NCBI GenBank assembly: GCA_023664945.1
Contig: JAMPER010000001.1
Span: forward strand, 1,003,473-1,067,472
Direction of reading: 5' to 3'
DNA: 64,000 nucleotides
From: Alistipes senegalensis
Lineage (GTDB): Bacteria; Pseudomonadota; Gammaproteobacteria; Burkholderiales; Burkholderiaceae_D
Shown: piece after piece, positions 63,945-64,000 of the stretch
Layout of the letters: the number at the start of each line of letters is the position of its first letter
Numbering within the stretch: the first letter of the stretch is position 1
Made by a program: the position numbers and the translations under genes
Notes under the pieces: model-generated
Database searches by the model: none
What the model was told of the DNA's origin: nothing
The model's input: the letters and a program-made list of their open reading frames with translations, nothing else

Positions 63945-64000
63945 AAATGACGACTCCAAAAAACCAGCGAGGCCATCAATGGCGCTGCTTCCAGCACCAG

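Noticed and set aside
1-64000. CRISPR arrays, tRNA, rRNA, insertion sequences, toxin-antitoxin pairs
   Set aside because: No regular repeat-spacer pattern, cloverleaf, rRNA or transposase was seen. The HicB-like segment is fused to the integrase and has no hicA partner, so it was not called a toxin-antitoxin system.

Overview
The window looks like a chromosomal segment of a betaproteobacterium, most likely Oxalobacteraceae and possibly close to Oxalobacter. Three things point there. The gene order rpsB-tsf-pyrH-frr-uppS-cdsA-dxr-rseP-bamA-skp-lpxD-fabZ-lpxA-lpxB-rnhB is the Burkholderiales type. The order greA / yhbY-rlmE / ftsH-folP and the linked blocks tig-clpP-clpX-lon and scpB-rluB fit as well. 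The protein sequences are of the beta type with a moderate GC content. The genus is an inference; no rRNA or tRNA gene is visible to confirm it.

Layout. 1-1.7 kb: a frameshifted tyrosine recombinase with a HicB-like tail and a weak unknown ORF. 1.7-7.5 kb: accessory metabolism and envelope genes (EamA exporter, C_GCAxxG_C_C protein with an iron alcohol dehydrogenase, nitroreductase, META/DUF4377 lipoprotein, a small membrane protein, a LexA-like S24 regulator). 7.7-16.2 kb: DUF3829 lipoprotein, YbdG-type MscS channel, class I fumarase, glutamate racemase, MliC-like lysozyme inhibitor, a metallo-beta-lactamase-fold hydrolase, a thiamine-binding-type small protein, and an NfeD/SPFH pair. 16.3-19.8 kb: PEP synthase with its divergent regulator ppsR. 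19.8-35.9 kb: one long minus-strand run from rpsB down to a PIG-L deacetylase, covering translation, lipid A synthesis, outer-membrane assembly, isoprenoid and phospholipid synthesis. Several start/stop overlaps there suggest translational coupling. 36.1-38.4 kb: NAD(P)HX repair and a PhzF protein. 38.5-44.5 kb: the tig-clpP-clpX-lon proteostasis block. 44.8-49.0 kb: ferredoxin and its reductase, endonuclease III, RluB-type pseudouridine synthase, ScpB. 49.4-59.2 kb: an 8.8-kb cyclic beta-glucan synthase gene and a YeiH-type transporter, sitting where the usual order downstream of folP is broken. 59.4-64 kb: folP, ftsH, rlmE, yhbY, greA.

Most of the window is conserved core and shows no sign of a defence island, prophage, CRISPR or insertion sequence. 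I did not find a clear undescribed system. The observations most worth checking are the recombinase-HicB fusion with its frameshift, the terminator-like hairpin in the ppsA leader, the predicted rpsB leader, the isolated LexA-like regulator with a palindrome upstream, and the giant glucan synthase at a synteny break. All functional calls come from reading motifs and family resemblance; no database search was run.
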